Source: Deltaproteobacteria bacterium
Lineage (GTDB): Bacteria; Desulfobacterota; Desulfuromonadia; Geobacterales; Geobacteraceae
Assembly: GCA_009668975.1 (NCBI GenBank)
Contig: SBEG01000018.1
Span: 1-64,000, forward strand
Direction of reading: 5' to 3'
DNA: 64,000 nucleotides
Each line of letters begins with the position of its first letter. The first letter of the stretch is position 1. Shown here one piece after another: positions 51,779 through 62,263 of the stretch. The notes beneath the pieces were generated by a model. The model did no database searches and was not told where the DNA came from. It saw nothing but the letters and a program-made list of their open reading frames with translations. A program made the translations under genes and the position numbers.

Positions 51779-54377
51779 AACCCGTGTACACGAGTTAGCC
51801 CAAAAATTGGGGATCGACAATAAAGAGCTTATAGCAAAATTCCAGGCTGTTGGAGTTGATGTTTCCAGCCATATGTCGGTAGTTACCGAAGAAGATATTA
51901 CCAAGCTTTCCCCTCCGTCACCAACGGTGAAGGAAACCTCTCAGGAAGAAATCCGGGTTAGACCAACCGTAATCAGACGCCGGCCAAAAGCTGTTGACGA
52001 AACGGTTGTCGCAAGTCCCGATGAGGCAACTGCGCCTTCCCCCCCTGCAGAAGAAGTAAAGGAAGAAAAAATTGCGGCAGAAGTAACGAAAGCTACTCCC
52101 AAACGTGAAGAGGCAAAACCCGCCGTGCAGGTACCGGTTGAATCGAAGCCTGCTGTGGAGGAGTCGAAACCGGCCCCAGAAGAGGCTACGCCAACGCAGA
52201 CCGCGCCGCCTGAACCAGAAAAACACGTACCCGGTAGAGCTCGAATTATTGGCCGAGTCGAAATTCCAATTCCCCCGCAGCGCCAACCGCACCGGACAAG
52301 TGAACGACAACCTGCGGCAAGACCACCCAGGGCAGAGGTTAAAGAAGCTCCGGTCCCGGCCGCCCAGGAACCAGCCGTATCTGTTGATGATCGAAAAAAA
52401 GGCAGAAAAGGCAAAGAGGTAAAAGAGGCTCCGGCAGTAGAAATGGACAGGGCACCGAAGAAGATCGCTGCTGCAGGGAAAAAGAAGGACACTTTCAAGA
52501 AAGTCGAGATAATCGAAAAGCGCGAAAGAGTTTTTGAGCCGTCATACCGTGCCGGCAAGGGAAAACGAAAGGAAAAAGATCGAGGCCCGGATGTCAGGAA
52601 GACTGAAATTACCGTCCCAAAGGCGATCAAACGAATTATCAAGATCAGCGAAAGCATCACGGTTGGCGAAATGGCCAAACGCATGGGTGTCAAGGCAAAT
52701 GATCTGATTCGAGCGCTGATGAAAATGGGCTTCATGACGACAATCAACCATCCCCTCGATTTCGATACCGCAACGATTATTGCTGCAGATTTCGGCTATG
52801 AGGTTGAAAACGTTGCCGTAGACCTGGAAGATATTGTTGAATCTGTTCCTGATTCAGTGGAAAATCTCGAGAAAAGACCCCCGGTTGTTACCATTATGGG
52901 TCACGTCGACCATGGCAAGACCTCTCTCCTTGACGCCATCAGGACCACAAATGTCATTGCCGGTGAGGCAGGCGGCATTACCCAGCATATCGGCGCCTAT
53001 GATGTGGAGTTAAAGGGCCGGAAGATCACCTTCCTGGACACACCTGGTCATGAAGCTTTCACCGCAATGCGTGCGCGTGGTGCGAAAGTTACCGATATCG
53101 TAATTCTCGTAGTTGCTGCAGACGATGGTGTAATGCCCCAGACACGTGAAGCGGTAAACCACTCGCAAGCGGCCGGTGTTCCCATAATTATTGCCATCAA
53201 CAAAATTGACAAGCCGGACTCGAAACCGGAAAGAGTTAAGCAGGAGTTGATGGAGTTTGGACTTGTTTCCGAGGAATGGGGCGGGGACACAATCTTTGTC
53301 GAGGTTTCCGCGAAACAAAAGACTAACCTGGAAGAGCTGCTGGAAATGGTACTGCTTCAGGCCGATGTCCTCGAATTGACGGCAAACCCCAACAAACCTG
53401 CACGAGGCACCATTGTCGAAGCAAAACTCGATAAGGGACGTGGCCCGGTTGCCACCGTACTTGTTCAGGAAGGTTCCGCCAAGGTCGGCGATTACTTCGT
53501 CTGCGGTGTTCATTATGGCAGAATCAGGGCCATGCAGAACGACCGTGGCGAGAAAGTTCCCGCTGCCGGACCCTCCATGCCGGTCGAAGTAATTGGCCTG
53601 ACCGGTGTTCCCGATGCGGGTGATGCCTTCATCATCATGCCGGATGAACGTCAGGCAAAAGAAATCGCCATGCTGCGTCAGCAGAAAATGCGTGAAACGG
53701 AACTGGCAAAATCGAGCAAACTTTCCCTGGAGCAGCTGTATGAGAAGATCCAAATGGGTGAAGTGAAAGAACTGAACGTGGTCGTGAAAGGCGACGTGCA
53801 GGGTTCCGTTGAAGCGGTATCTGAATCCCTCCGCAAACTTTCAACGGACGCTATTCGCCTTCGCGTCATAAATTCTTCTGTCGGTGCCATTACCGAGACG
53901 GACGTAAATCTCGCAACAGCCAGTAATGCGATAGTTCTGGGCTTCAATGTACGACCTGAGGTCAAGGCGCAGGCCCTTGCCGAAAAGGAAGGCGTCGACA
54001 TTCGTCTGTACAATATTATTTATGATGCGGTCGATGACATCAAGAAAGCCATGGAAGGACTTCTTGAACCAACCCTCAAGGAAAAATACCTGGGACGCGC
54101 CGAGATTCGCGAGGTGTTCTCTGTGCCGAAACATGGCAACGTTGCCGGCTCCTATGTTCTGGATGGCAAGATGATAAGAAATTCACAGGTTCGGCTGCTT
54201 CGTGACAATATTGTTGTTTACGAAGGCAAGATGGCCAGCCTACGGCGCTTCAAGGATGATATCAAAGAAGTTGCGGCCGGTTACGAGTGCGGAATTTCCC
54301 TGGAAAACTACAACGACATCAAGCCTGGCGATATCATTGAATCTTTTGAAATTGAGAAAGTAGCTACAACTCTCTAA
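51771..54377 (+). CDS. infB: Translation initiation factor IF-2
   Basis: GTPase that brings initiator tRNA to the ribosome. It is 868 residues: a short IF2_N domain (1-55), a low-complexity linker rich in Ala, Pro, Glu and Lys (about 55-280), a second IF2_N-like domain (about 285-345), then the G domain with [14 protein letters not shown] (G1), DTPGHEAF (G3) and NKIDKPD (G4), and the C-terminal beta-barrel and C2 domains. Start ATG at 51771 overlaps the YlxR-L7Ae gene. Confidence 0.97.
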   Translation: MNKTRVHELAQKLGIDNKELIAKFQAVGVDVSSHMSVVTEEDITKLSPPSPTVKETSQEEIRVRPTVIRRRPKAVDETVVASPDEATAPSPPAEEVKEEKIAAEVTKATPKREEAKPAVQVPVESKPAVEESKPAPEEATPTQTAPPEPEKHVPGRARIIGRVEIPIPPQRQPHRTSERQPAARPPRAEVKEAPVPAAQEPAVSVDDRKKGRKGKEVKEAPAVEMDRAPKKIAAAGKKKDTFKKVEIIEKRERVFEPSYRAGKGKRKEKDRGPDVRKTEITVPKAIKRIIKISESITVGEMAKRMGVKANDLIRALMKMGFMTTINHPLDFDTATIIAADFGYEVENVAVDLEDIVESVPDSVENLEKRPPVVTIMGHVDHGKTSLLDAIRTTNVIAGEAGGITQHIGAYDVELKGRKITFLDTPGHEAFTAMRARGAKVTDIVILVVAADDGVMPQTREAVNHSQAAGVPIIIAINKIDKPDSKPERVKQELMEFGLVSEEWGGDTIFVEVSAKQKTNLEELLEMVLLQADVLELTANPNKPARGTIVEAKLDKGRGPVATVLVQEGSAKVGDYFVCGVHYGRIRAMQNDRGEKVPAAGPSMPVEVIGLTGVPDAGDAFIIMPDERQAKEIAMLRQQKMRETELAKSSKLSLEQLYEKIQMGEVKELNVVVKGDVQGSVEAVSESLRKLSTDAIRLRVINSSVGAITETDVNLATASNAIVLGFNVRPEVKAQALAEKEGVDIRLYNIIYDAVDDIKKAMEGLLEPTLKEKYLGRAEIREVFSVPKHGNVAGSYVLDGKMIRNSQVRLLRDNIVVYEGKMASLRRFKDDIKEVAAGYECGISLENYNDIKPGDIIESFEIEKVATTL

Positions 54378-54393
54378 CATAGTTGATAAATAT

Positions 54394-54768
54394 ATGACCA
54401 TAAAACGATCCGAAAAAATTGCCGAAGCACTCCATGAACTGATTTCCGGGCTATTGGTGAAAGGTGTAAAAGATCCGCGCATCGGATTTACCACAATTAC
54501 CGCGGTAAAAGTTGCCGATGATCTTCATCTGGCAACGGTCTATTTTACCGTTATCGGAAGCGATGCGGAAAAAAAAGCAACGGAGCAGGGCCTCAATAGC
54601 GCGCGAGGATTCATTCGCAAGGAAATGGCGAAAACTCTTCGCATGCGCTATGTTCCGGATGTTGTTTTCAAATACGACGAATCAGTTGATTATGGACGAC
54701 GAATTGACACTCTCCTGAATGAAGTTTTAACTACGAATACTGATAATGATAACGAAAATAATTCGTGA
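54394..54768 (+). CDS. rbfA: Ribosome-binding factor A
   Basis: 30S maturation factor with a KH-like fold, 124 residues. It has the usual KRSEKIAEALHELIS start, the DPRIGFTTITAVKVADDL region (in parts), and the RYVPDVVFKYDESVDYGRRID end. It overlaps the start of the DHH phosphoesterase gene by 23 bp. Confidence 0.95.
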   Translation: MTIKRSEKIAEALHELISGLLVKGVKDPRIGFTTITAVKVADDLHLATVYFTVIGSDAEKKATEQGLNSARGFIRKEMAKTLRMRYVPDVVFKYDESVDYGRRIDTLLNEVLTTNTDNDNENNS

Positions 54769-55696
54769 AATAGAAGCAAATAGCTCTTTTCTTGTGACAA
54801 CGCACGAAGGGCCGGACGGAGACGCAGTCGGTTCCACGATGGCCCTGGCATGCTATCTTCGTGCCTTAGGAAAGGACGTAACCCTCTATTATTGCGATCC
54901 TATTCCTGATACCTACCATTTTCTTCCACTCTCACAACTGGCAGTCCATACAATACCGGACCGGACGTATGATATCTGCTTTTTACTCGACGCCGGCGAA
55001 CTGAAAAGGGCGGGATCAGAGCTTTCCTCTTTCAGCAGTTACGGTAAAATCATCAATATCGATCACCATCCCTATTGCGAGGAATTCGGAGATCTTAACT
55101 ATGTTGACTCTTCCGCATCGGCAACCGGCGCCCTTATCTATCGAATCCTGAAAACTGCCGGATATGTATTCGATTACGATACCGCACTGTGCGTCTATGT
55201 TGCGATTGTTACCGACACAGGGTCTTTCAGATATTCAAACGCCGACCCGGAAGCATTTCAAATTTCTGGTGAGCTTGTTGCTCTTGGCATCAACCCGTGG
55301 TCTGTTGCCGAAAAATTATACGAGAGTCAGCCTCTGAAACGTCTGGAACTCCTCGCACTGGCACTTTCCACACTTTCCGTTTCGAAATCAGGCGAATATG
55401 CCTCGATTACCGTGACCCTCGATATGTACAAAAAAACCGGTACAACATCTGAAATTACTGACGGATTTGTCAATTACCCCCGTTCCATTCACGGCGTTGA
55501 GGTAGCAATCTTTTTTCGGGAAATAAAAGAAGGTGTGTATAAAGTAAGTTTCCGTTCCAAGGGAAAAGTCAATGTTTCCTCCCTTGCCATGGCTTTTAGT
55601 GGCGGTGGCCACCATAATGCCGCCGGTTGCACCCTCCTCGGCACCCTCGATGAAGTGAGAGAAACCGTTTTCTCTTACTTGGATCAGGCAGTCTGA
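54746..55696 (+). CDS. DHH/DHHA1 phosphoesterase, NrnA type
   Basis: Probable nano-RNase / pAp phosphatase of the NrnA family, 316 residues. Metal-binding motifs are visible: HEGPDGDAVGS, LLDAGELKRAG, IDHHPYCEEFG (the DHH) and DTGSFRYSNADP; the DHHA1 end is FSGGGHHNAAGC. The ATG at 54746 lies within rbfA. NrnA between rbfA and truB is a recurrent bacterial order. It is a second DHH-family protein in this window beside the nucleotidyltransferase fusion. Confidence 0.9.
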   Translation: MITKIIREIEANSSFLVTTHEGPDGDAVGSTMALACYLRALGKDVTLYYCDPIPDTYHFLPLSQLAVHTIPDRTYDICFLLDAGELKRAGSELSSFSSYGKIINIDHHPYCEEFGDLNYVDSSASATGALIYRILKTAGYVFDYDTALCVYVAIVTDTGSFRYSNADPEAFQISGELVALGINPWSVAEKLYESQPLKRLELLALALSTLSVSKSGEYASITVTLDMYKKTGTTSEITDGFVNYPRSIHGVEVAIFFREIKEGVYKVSFRSKGKVNVSSLAMAFSGGGHHNAAGCTLLGTLDEVRETVFSYLDQAV

Positions 55697-55700
55697 CTTG

Positions 55701-56615
55701 ATGAACGGCATTCTCATTTTTGATAAACCTGCAGGCATTACCTCTCATGATTTGGTTGCCAACGTTCGCCGGGCCCTGAATCAGAAAAAAGTCGGTCACA
55801 CCGGCACTCTAGACCCTTTTGCAACCGGCGTACTTCCCGTGGCACTCGGCGAAGCCACAAAAATCATCCCGTATCTTGATGAGTCGATTAAAGAATATCG
55901 TGCGGTCATGCAGATGGGTGTTTCCACTGACACCCAGGATTATACCGGCAGAATCATCGAGCAAAAAGATACCGGACACATAACGGAAGACCTGATTCAA
56001 GAAGCCATACGCTCATATATTGGCACAATTTCACAGGTTCCACCCATGTTTTCCGCGGTGAAACAGGGAGGAGTTCCCTTATACAAGAAGGCCAGACTTG
56101 GTGAAGAAGTTGAAAGGGCACCACGCCAAATTGTCATTCACAGCTTCTCCCTTGACGACGTTCAGTTACCATTGGTAACCTTTACTGTTAGCTGTTCACG
56201 AGGCACTTATGTCCGAACCTTGGCAAATGACCTGGGTGTGACGCTCGGATGTGGCGCTCATCTGGTTGAACTTCGCCGGACCAGAAGCGGTATTTTTTCC
56301 ATCGTAAATGCAATTCAACTGGGCACACTTCGGCAGAAATCCGTCGACGATTTCCTGACCGGCCATCTGATCTCTCCGCTGCGGGCGTTGTCGCATCTTC
56401 CCTCGTTGACTCTCACTGAAGAGGGAGCAAAAAACGTTGGATTTGGCCGAGCACCGTCCGCAGGAGATATCGAAACATATCCAACGGATGATATTCTTAG
56501 TGGCCAAACAGTTTGCCTCGTTCGTGATGATAAACTGCTGGCGATCGGTTCAGGCAACGATGTTACAAAGACGAATCAAGAGAAAATCATTAGTCTTTTA
56601 AGGGTTTTTACCTAG
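55701..56615 (+). CDS. truB: tRNA pseudouridine-55 synthase
   Basis: Makes pseudouridine 55 in the T loop of tRNAs. From the ATG at 55701 it is 304 residues; a TTG one codon earlier is in frame. Catalytic Asp38 is in HTGTLDPFATGVLP, and YKKARLGEEVER and SCSRGTYVRTLANDLG are family motifs. Starts four bases after the upstream gene's stop. Confidence 0.96.
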   Translation: MNGILIFDKPAGITSHDLVANVRRALNQKKVGHTGTLDPFATGVLPVALGEATKIIPYLDESIKEYRAVMQMGVSTDTQDYTGRIIEQKDTGHITEDLIQEAIRSYIGTISQVPPMFSAVKQGGVPLYKKARLGEEVERAPRQIVIHSFSLDDVQLPLVTFTVSCSRGTYVRTLANDLGVTLGCGAHLVELRRTRSGIFSIVNAIQLGTLRQKSVDDFLTGHLISPLRALSHLPSLTLTEEGAKNVGFGRAPSAGDIETYPTDDILSGQTVCLVRDDKLLAIGSGNDVTKTNQEKIISLLRVFT

Positions 56616-56719
56616 GTTTTCCTTTACACGACATGGCTTTTATGGTAAAAAAAAGAGCCTTTGCCGAACAATTGATTGGATTAAAAAATATATTTTTTTC
56701 TGGAAAGGGGGTGTGCTGA

Positions 56720-56986
56720 ATGCTGGTTACCGAAAAGAAGCAGGAAATCATTGAGACTCATAAACGTCATGAGAACGATACCGGTTCTCCTGAAGTGCAA
56801 ATAGCGATTCTCAGCGAGAGAATCACGTATTTAACTGAACATTTCAAGGTTCACAAGAAGGATCATCACAGCCGTCGCGGTCTGTTGAAGATCGTCGGTC
56901 AGAGACGCCGTTTGCTCGACTACTTAAAGAGCAAAGACGTTGAGAGATATCGTGCCATTATTGCCAAATTAGGCATCAGGAGATAA
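56720..56986 (+). CDS. rpsO: 30S ribosomal protein S15
   Basis: 88-residue primary 16S rRNA-binding protein. Family motifs: [19 protein letters not shown] in parts, [12 protein letters not shown] and [22 protein letters not shown] precedes the ATG. It is 104 bp after truB and followed by two tandem terminators before pnp, as in many bacteria where rpsO and pnp are linked. Confidence 0.98.
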   Translation: MLVTEKKQEIIETHKRHENDTGSPEVQIAILSERITYLTEHFKVHKKDHHSRRGLLKIVGQRRRLLDYLKSKDVERYRAIIAKLGIRR

Positions 56987-56988
56987 TA

Positions 56989-57039
56989 AAAGGCAGTATA
57001 TCTCTTATTTTTCGAGAGATATATTGCCTTTTTATTTTT
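56989..57039 (+). terminator. Strong intrinsic terminator after rpsO
   Basis: A 17-bp stem (56989-57005 with 57015-57031; one G-U pair) with a nine-base loop, followed by a T-rich tail. It begins three bases after the rpsO stop. Confidence 0.92.
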
Positions 57040-57044
57040 CACAC

Positions 57045-57073
57045 AACGGGCTTTAAGCCCGTTCGTTTTTTTT
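57045..57073 (+). terminator. Second tandem terminator between rpsO and pnp
   Basis: AACGGGC / GCCCGTT stem (7 bp, extendable) with loop TTTAA and an eight-base T run at 57066-57073. It overlaps the left arm of the pnp leader stem at 57071-57080. Confidence 0.85.
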
Positions 57074-57174
57074 GTTGGGGGCGCGGGTAAAAGTACTAAC
57101 GAACAAGCCGCTGTCTTGTTAGTGTTTTTATCGACGGCCCCAACAAACAGCATGTTGGCTAGGAGGCCAGATAA
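57071..57174 (+). promoter_or_regulatory. Structured pnp leader
   Basis: TTTGTTGGGG (57071-57080) pairs perfectly with CCCCAACAAA (57138-57147) across a 57-nt interval that contains a smaller hairpin (AACAAG/CTTGTT, 57102-57120). Next to the start, TGGC and GCCA flank TAGGAG, the ribosome site, placing it in a small loop. Such a structure is reminiscent of the Escherichia coli pnp leader, where RNase III and PNPase autoregulate; the analogy is an inference. Confidence 0.5.
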
Positions 57175-59265
57175 ATGAGACAAATAGTACAGGCAGAAAT
57201 TCAAGGCAAAACAGTAAGTATTGAAACAGGCTGGTTGGCAAAACAGGCAAATGGTGCTGTCATAGTACGAAGTGGCGACACCATGGTATTGGTAACGGCT
57301 GTAGGAGCAAAAACAGTAAAGGAAAACCAGAACTTTTTCCCTCTAACGGTTAATTATCAAGAAAAAACCTATGCCGGCGGCAAGATTCCCGGTGGCTTTT
57401 TCAAAAGGGAAGGGCGTCCTTCCGAAAAGGAAACTCTTACCTGCCGCCTGATTGACAGGCCCATTCGTCCGCTCTTCCCCGAATATTTCCTCAATGAAAC
57501 CCAGATCATGGCTACCGTTATCTCCGCCGACCGCGATAATGATCCGGGAATACTCTCCATTATTGGCGCATCGGCGGCACTCACCATTTCCGATCTTCCT
57601 TTTCAGGGACCGATTGCTGGTGTCAGGGTTGGCAGAGTTGCCGGTAATTTCATCTGTAATCCGACGGCTGATGAGCTTCTGACAAGCGATATTGATATTG
57701 TTGTAGCCGGAAGCAAGGACGCAGTCATTATGGTTGAAGGTGGTGCTGATATTGTAAGCGAGCAGGATCTGCTCGATGCCATTTTCTTCGCGCACGAGTC
57801 AATTCAGCCGATCATTGCCGCACAGGAAGAACTACAGAGCAAAGTAGGTCTGCCGAAAATCGAAGTGATCGCCCCATCTGTGGATGAGGCGCTTAGAGAA
57901 CGTGTTTCTGCAGTTTCATTCGCTAAGATTAAGGAAGCTGTCAAAATCAAGTCCAAGATGGATCGCAAAGACGCTCTTTCTACTATCAAGAGCGAAACCA
58001 TCGAAGAACTTCTGGCCGAATATGAGGGACGTGATGGCGAAATTGCCACATTCCTTTCCGATTTGGAATATCAGATTGTTCGAGAACATATTGCCATAGA
58101 TGGCGAGCGAATAGACGGTCGCGATACGAAAACTGTCAGACAAATAACCTGTGAAGCCGGCCTGCTTCCACGCGTGCATGGTTCAGCGCTCTTTACCCGT
58201 GGAGAAACACAGGCCCTGGTTGCTGCAACCCTTGGAACCAGCGTTGATGAACAACGGATCGACTCTCTCTACGGAGAGTCCAAGAAACGCTTTATGCTTC
58301 ACTATAATTTTCCGCCGTTTTCCGTTGGCGAGACAAGTATGCGCCTCGGTCCTGCACGCCGCGAGATTGGCCACGGTGCTTTAGCTGAAAGAGCTCTCGC
58401 AAAAGTTCTTCCTTCTTTTGACGACTTCCCCTATACCCTCAGAATCGTCTCCGAGACGCTTGAAAGCAATGGCTCATCTTCCATGGCGGCAGTTTGCGGC
58501 GGTACACTTTCCATGATGGACGCCGGCATTCCGATCAAAGCTCCAGTCGCTGGCATTGCCATGGGACTCATTAAAGAAGGAGATGCGGTAGTCATTCTTT
58601 CCGATATTCTCGGCGATGAGGACCATCTCGGCGATATGGATTTCAAAGTCGCCGGTACGGCCAATGGTGTGACCGCGTTGCAGATGGATATTAAGATTGC
58701 TGGTGTAACTCGAGAGATCATGAAAGAGGCATTGGACCAGGCACGCGAGGGCAGACTCCATATTCTCGAAAAAATGACCGGAGAACTTGCTGAACCTCGC
58801 AAGGAAATGTCACCCTACGCGCCAAGGATTACGACGATATACGTCAAAACAGATAAGATCAGAGACGTAATCGGCTCTGGTGGTAAAAACGTTCGTGGCA
58901 TTACTGAAGCAACCGGGGTAACCATCGATATAGAAGATACCGGCAAGATCAATATTGCCAGCCACGACATGGCAGCCTGCGAAAAAGCCATTAAAATGAT
59001 TCGCGACCTGACTGCGGAGGCCGAAGAAGGCAAACTCTACATGGGCACCGTTAAGAAGGTCATGGATTTCGGCGCTTTTGTAGAAATCTTCCCCGGAACC
59101 GATGGACTTGTTCACATCTCGGAGCTGGACACCGAGAGGGTTAAGAACGTCAGCGACGTCCTCCGCGAAGGTGATTCGGTTTTGGTGAAATGTATCGGCA
59201 TCGACAAACAGGGTAAAATTAAGCTTTCTCGCAAAGAGGCTCTCGGTGCCACTCTTCCGGAATAA
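57175..59265 (+). CDS. pnp: Polyribonucleotide nucleotidyltransferase (PNPase)
   Basis: Phosphorolytic 3'-5' exoribonuclease of the RNA degradosome type, 696 residues. Two RNase PH-like cores: the first with [20 protein letters not shown] in parts, the second with [25 protein letters not shown] and [19 protein letters not shown] domain (about 555-615, [12 protein letters not shown]) and an S1 domain (about 620-690, [18 protein letters not shown] in parts) follow. Preceded by a structured leader. Confidence 0.97.
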   Translation: MRQIVQAEIQGKTVSIETGWLAKQANGAVIVRSGDTMVLVTAVGAKTVKENQNFFPLTVNYQEKTYAGGKIPGGFFKREGRPSEKETLTCRLIDRPIRPLFPEYFLNETQIMATVISADRDNDPGILSIIGASAALTISDLPFQGPIAGVRVGRVAGNFICNPTADELLTSDIDIVVAGSKDAVIMVEGGADIVSEQDLLDAIFFAHESIQPIIAAQEELQSKVGLPKIEVIAPSVDEALRERVSAVSFAKIKEAVKIKSKMDRKDALSTIKSETIEELLAEYEGRDGEIATFLSDLEYQIVREHIAIDGERIDGRDTKTVRQITCEAGLLPRVHGSALFTRGETQALVAATLGTSVDEQRIDSLYGESKKRFMLHYNFPPFSVGETSMRLGPARREIGHGALAERALAKVLPSFDDFPYTLRIVSETLESNGSSSMAAVCGGTLSMMDAGIPIKAPVAGIAMGLIKEGDAVVILSDILGDEDHLGDMDFKVAGTANGVTALQMDIKIAGVTREIMKEALDQAREGRLHILEKMTGELAEPRKEMSPYAPRITTIYVKTDKIRDVIGSGGKNVRGITEATGVTIDIEDTGKINIASHDMAACEKAIKMIRDLTAEAEEGKLYMGTVKKVMDFGAFVEIFPGTDGLVHISELDTERVKNVSDVLREGDSVLVKCIGIDKQGKIKLSRKEALGATLPE

Positions 59266-59315
59266 TCTGACAGCCTACCGCTGGAAATTACTATTTTCAG
59301 GGGTATAGTTATTAC

Positions 59316-60572
59316 ATGATAACCAAATCGGTTTTACACAATGGAATACGAGTTATCAGTGAAACGATGCCTCACTCCCATTCCGTCTCAATCGGAATAT
59401 GGATCACCAATGGCTCACGTAATGACCAAATTGATATAAATGGTGCCTCCCATTTTATCGAGCACCTTCTTTTCAAAGGAACACCAACAAGAAACGCATT
59501 GGACATCGCCCGCGAAATTGACTCCGTGGGCGGTGTCCTGAATGCTTTTACTTGCCGTGAATATGTCTGCTATTATGCGAAGGTTTTGGACGAAGCCTTG
59601 CCCAAAGCCGTTGAACTGTTGGCTGATATCTTTCTAAATTCACTATTTGATCAAGCCGACATAGAAAAGGAACGAAAGGTCGTCTTTCAGGAAATCTGGA
59701 TGCTGAAAGACAATCCTGACAGCTATATTCACGATCTTTTTTGCCAAAACCTCTGGAAATCACACCCACTTGGTATGTCTATCATCGGTACAGAGGAAAC
59801 AGTTGGCAGAATCTCCCGTGAAACCCTTTTGGACTTCAGAAATAAGCGTTTCTGTGCGGAAGATATCATCATTGCAGTCGCTGGAAACGTCGTTCACGAC
59901 GATCTGATGGTTCTTCTTGAGAAGCTGTTTTCTGATGTTACCCCGGGAGCATATGCTAAGAACGAGTCGACTCCTGCCTATAAAAAACAAATCAACCTGA
60001 ACAATAAGGATCTTGAGCAGGTTCATCTCTGCCTCGGTACAAAAGCCCTTCCCCAGAATAGCCCGAAAAGATATGTCGGGTACATTATAAACACGATACT
60101 GGGTGGTGGCATAAGCTCCCGTCTCTTTCAGGAAGTCCGGGAAAAAAGAGGGTTGGCTTATTCTGTCTACTCCTACATTCTTTCTCATTCCGATGCAGGT
60201 ACTTTTGTTGTGTATGCAGGTACCAAGAAGGAACAACTTTTTGAGGTTATTGAAGTAATACTGCAGCTCATGAAGAAGATGAAGAGTGAACCGGTTACCT
60301 CAGCTGAAATGCTTTTTTCGATTGACCATCTTAAGGGAAATCTTCTTCTGTCGCTGGAAAGCACCGACAACAGGATGACAAAGCTGGCAAAAAATGAGAT
60401 TTATTTTGACCGTCAAATATCTATTCCGGAAATCGTTGCCGGTTTAGAACGTGTTACAACCAATGATATCATCGATCTCTGCAATGAGCTTTTTCAAGAC
60501 AGGTTCCTAACCCTGGAACTGATGGGCAAACTGGATGATCTTTCCATCAAACCATCTTCCATTTCTCTCTGA
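59316..60572 (+). CDS. M16-family zinc protease (processing-peptidase-like)
   Basis: 418 residues, pitrilysin superfamily. The inverted zinc motif HFIEH gives His46, catalytic Glu49 and His50; a downstream Glu in EKERKVVFQEI is the third ligand. The C-terminal inactive half has REKRGLAYSVYSY with the substrate-binding Arg/Tyr pair. No signal peptide is seen, so a cytoplasmic location is likely. A gene of this family downstream of pnp is common. Confidence 0.92.
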   Translation: MITKSVLHNGIRVISETMPHSHSVSIGIWITNGSRNDQIDINGASHFIEHLLFKGTPTRNALDIAREIDSVGGVLNAFTCREYVCYYAKVLDEALPKAVELLADIFLNSLFDQADIEKERKVVFQEIWMLKDNPDSYIHDLFCQNLWKSHPLGMSIIGTEETVGRISRETLLDFRNKRFCAEDIIIAVAGNVVHDDLMVLLEKLFSDVTPGAYAKNESTPAYKKQINLNNKDLEQVHLCLGTKALPQNSPKRYVGYIINTILGGGISSRLFQEVREKRGLAYSVYSYILSHSDAGTFVVYAGTKKEQLFEVIEVILQLMKKMKSEPVTSAEMLFSIDHLKGNLLLSLESTDNRMTKLAKNEIYFDRQISIPEIVAGLERVTTNDIIDLCNELFQDRFLTLELMGKLDDLSIKPSSISL

Positions 60573-60578
60573 TACCCC

Positions 60579-61031
60579 ATGAATAATTCACTTTCCGTAA
60601 AAATCAGACGACTTCGTTCCGCCAGCGTTAATCAATTACCATGCTATATGACAGCCCACTCCGCGGGCATGGACCTTTACGCCGAATTAACGGACGATAT
60701 CGTTCTCTCGCCCGGTGAGCGCACCCTTGTTCCTACCGGAATAGCCCTGGAAATCCCAGAAGGATATGAGGTCCAGATTAGACCCAGAAGCGGTCTTGCA
60801 CTTCGACATGGCATTACCCTGGTAAATTCTCCCGGTACAATTGACCCTGACTATCGAGGTGAAATTGCTGTTATTGTAATCAACCATGGCACGGAAACAT
60901 TTTCCATCAAGTCCGGAGATAGAATTGCGCAGATGGTTTTTTCGCGTTTCATCAGAGCCACGTTTACGGAAGTCACGGAATTAGGAGAAACTGCAAGAGG
61001 CGATGGTGGTTTTGGCCATACCGGAAAATAA
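60579..61031 (+). CDS. dut: Deoxyuridine 5'-triphosphate nucleotidohydrolase
   Basis: Hydrolyses dUTP to dUMP, preventing uracil incorporation and feeding dTMP synthesis. It is 150 residues with all five trimeric dUTPase motifs: [37 protein letters not shown] and the P-loop-like [11 protein letters not shown] end. Six bases after the M16 gene stop. Confidence 0.96.
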   Translation: MNNSLSVKIRRLRSASVNQLPCYMTAHSAGMDLYAELTDDIVLSPGERTLVPTGIALEIPEGYEVQIRPRSGLALRHGITLVNSPGTIDPDYRGEIAVIVINHGTETFSIKSGDRIAQMVFSRFIRATFTEVTELGETARGDGGFGHTGK

Positions 61032-61066
61032 TGTTTTCCTTTAAACAAAAGTTGATGGTGATGTAA

Positions 61067-61098
61067 TTCTTGACCATATACTCAGCCTTGGTCAAGAA
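61067..61098. repeat. Perfect 9-bp inverted repeat upstream of the M29 peptidase
   Basis: TTCTTGACC (61067-61075) and GGTCAAGAA (61090-61098) with a 14-nt spacer, in the 126-bp gap between dut and the aminopeptidase. No T tract follows. It could be a hairpin after dut or an operator. Confidence 0.5.
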
Positions 61099-61157
61099 CC
61101 CTTTCTGTCGAACTGTGCCTTCAGGATTTACTGAACTTTTATTCAATAGGAGAGAGA

Positions 61158-62261
61158 ATGCAGGATCCCCGAATCAAGGAAATGGCTTCTGTGCTTGTTG
61201 ATTACTCAACACAGGTCAAGAAAAACGATGTCGTGTTGATTAGTGCTTCGGGCATTTCCTGTCTTCCTCTCGTGAAAGAAATTTATGCGCAGTGTCTCAA
61301 CAAAGGGGCAAAATACGTTGAATACGATTTCTCAATTCCCGAGTTAAATCGTCTTTTTTTTACCAATGCCGACGAAAGCCAGCTTGCCCACTTTCCCCAA
61401 CACAAACTTGACTTCATGAAGAAGGTTACCGTTTTTATCGGAATCGGCTCCGCTGAGAATTCGATGGTCATGGCACAGGTCAATCAGGAAAACATGATTG
61501 CCTATTCGAAAGTGGTGAGGCCGATAATCGACTGGAGGGTGAAAAATACCCGCTGGGTTGTTACGCGTTTCCCCACCCATGGTTCCGCCCAGGAAGCACG
61601 CATGAGTCTTGACGAGTACGAAGACTATCTTTTTTCCTCCTGCTGCATCGATTGGAAGGCAGAATCGAAAAAACAGAACAAACTGAAAAAACTCATGGAC
61701 AGGGCCGAGAAAGTTCGGATTTCAGCATCGGACACAGAGCTTTCCTTCAGCATCAAGGGGATGAAAAGCATAAAATGTGACGGCCGGTGTAACATTCCTG
61801 ACGGGGAGGTATATACCGCCCCGGTTCGCGATTCCGTAGAAGGATATATCACTTATAACTGCCCCTCAATCTACCAGGGGAAAGAATTTAACGATGTGCG
61901 CTTCGAATTTTCCAAAGGAAAGATTATCAAGGCTACCGCTGCGGCATCCAGTAGATCACTGAATCGAATCCTGGACACAGATGAAGGTGCCCGTTATATC
62001 GGAGAATTCGCTATTGGGGTAAACCCGAAAATCCGTGTTCCGATGCGAAATATCCTGTTTGACGAAAAGATCTTCGGGTCGATTCATCTGACACCTGGTC
62101 AAAGCTATGAGGAATGTGACAATGGCAATCAATCCGCGGTTCATTGGGATTTGGTGAAAATTCTCACGGGCAACGGTGAAATTTGGTTCGATGATATATT
62201 GATCCAGAAAGACGGATACTTTGTTCATGAGACTCTTCTTGACCTGAATCCGGGGGACTGA
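61158..62261 (+). CDS. M29-family aminopeptidase
   Basis: Metal-dependent aminopeptidase of the AmpS/PepS/aminopeptidase T family, 367 residues. The metal ligands fall in CDGRCNIPDGEVYTAPVRDSVEG (in parts), the conserved Glu in IGEFAIGVNP, and the late SIHLTPGQSYEECDNGNQSAVHWD (in parts). AGGAGAGAG precedes the ATG. Likely role is peptide recycling. The YciO-type gene begins three bases later. Confidence 0.9.
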   Translation: MQDPRIKEMASVLVDYSTQVKKNDVVLISASGISCLPLVKEIYAQCLNKGAKYVEYDFSIPELNRLFFTNADESQLAHFPQHKLDFMKKVTVFIGIGSAENSMVMAQVNQENMIAYSKVVRPIIDWRVKNTRWVVTRFPTHGSAQEARMSLDEYEDYLFSSCCIDWKAESKKQNKLKKLMDRAEKVRISASDTELSFSIKGMKSIKCDGRCNIPDGEVYTAPVRDSVEGYITYNCPSIYQGKEFNDVRFEFSKGKIIKATAAASSRSLNRILDTDEGARYIGEFAIGVNPKIRVPMRNILFDEKIFGSIHLTPGQSYEECDNGNQSAVHWDLVKILTGNGEIWFDDILIQKDGYFVHETLLDLNPGD

Positions 62262-62263
62262 CA

